A stretch of 8,037 nucleotides of DNA from Acidobacteriota bacterium (lineage in GTDB: Bacteria; Acidobacteriota; Vicinamibacteria; Vicinamibacterales; 2-12-FULL-66-21), in assembly GCA_013362195.1 (NCBI GenBank), contig JABFWM010000295.1, positions 1 through 8,037 on the forward strand, read 5' to 3'. Under the pieces are notes generated by a model. The model saw only the letters and a program-made list of their open reading frames with translations. It was not told the origin of the DNA and searched no databases. How positions within the stretch are numbered: position 1 is the first letter of the stretch; each line of letters opens with the position of its first letter. Position numbers and translations under genes: made by a program. Below are positions 7,966-8,037 of this stretch, one piece after another.

Positions 7966-8008
7966 CTCATTCACCTTGTTCCGGCTATGCCGGAACAAGG
8001 TGAATGAG
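7966..8008 (-). repeat. Perfect 20-bp hairpin centred on the minus-strand stop codon
   Basis: Arms 7966-7985 and 7989-8008 are exact reverse complements with a 3-nt loop (TAT on the + strand). Read on the minus strand, 8008-7989 are the last codons of a reading frame (LIHLVP plus part of the final Ala) and the TAG stop at 7987-7985 falls at the loop. The other arm repeats the coding end in inverted form, as at the end of rng. No U-tract follows in either direction, so a standard intrinsic terminator is not evident. Confidence 0.88.
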
Positions 8009-8037
8009 AAAGTAATTGCCGCCCTTGTAGATCCACA
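7985..8037 (-). CDS. 3' end of an unidentified convergent gene
   Basis: On the minus strand a frame enters from the right edge and reads WIYKGGNYFLIHLVPA before a TAG at 7987-7985. Only 16 codons are visible, so no family can be named. The mix of aromatic and hydrophobic residues with GG looks like ordinary protein sequence. The parallel with rng, where the palindrome is also centred on the stop, supports it being a real gene end. Third-position GC is lower than in the shape genes, but the sample is very small. Confidence 0.4.
   Translation of the reverse strand, partial: WIYKGGNYFLIHLVPA

Overview
The window is a high-GC, gene-dense stretch of a Gram-negative-type bacterial chromosome. It carries a complete cell-elongation (rod-shape) cluster. 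In order on the + strand: the 3' end of a GGDEF-domain signalling gene, mreB, mreC, mreD, mrdA (PBP2), rodA (frame-disrupted as given) and rng (RNase G/E family). Gene order, the MreC and Rng sequence style and the Ser-variant GGDEF domain suggest Acidobacteriota, perhaps class Vicinamibacteria. That placement rests on remembered family resemblance, not on a search.

Layout: positions 2-538 encode a nucleotide-cyclase GGDEF domain. Its stop codon lies next to the mreB ribosome binding site, and 8 nt separate the two genes. mreB (547-1572), mreC (about 1581-2426) and mreD (2423-2941) are packed with minimal or overlapping junctions. After 41 nt comes mrdA (2983-4890), then rodA two bases later (4893-5971). 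MreB filaments, the MreC/MreD membrane scaffold, the PBP2 transpeptidase and the RodA glycosyltransferase together form the elongasome that inserts lateral peptidoglycan. rodA is broken by a frameshift near 5790, and about nine to ten residues of a cytoplasmic loop appear to be missing there. rng follows after 134 nt, with its ribosome binding site inside a perfect 8-bp hairpin.

The most unusual region is 7846-8008. The last 18 coding bases of rng are repeated in inverted orientation immediately after its stop codon, giving a perfect hairpin with the stop in the loop. A minus-strand reading frame entering from the right edge ends the same way, in a perfect 20-bp hairpin around its own stop codon. 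The space between is filled exactly by 7-bp repeats (GGCTCAG on the left, its complement CTGAGCC on the right) that can fold into a third hairpin. The three structures abut with no bases between them, between two convergent genes. This is the best candidate for something undescribed.

The other candidate is the GGDEF domain. The Asp that normally reads guanine is Ser, as in Hypr GGDEF enzymes that make cyclic AMP-GMP, and the gene is apparently co-transcribed with the cell-shape genes.
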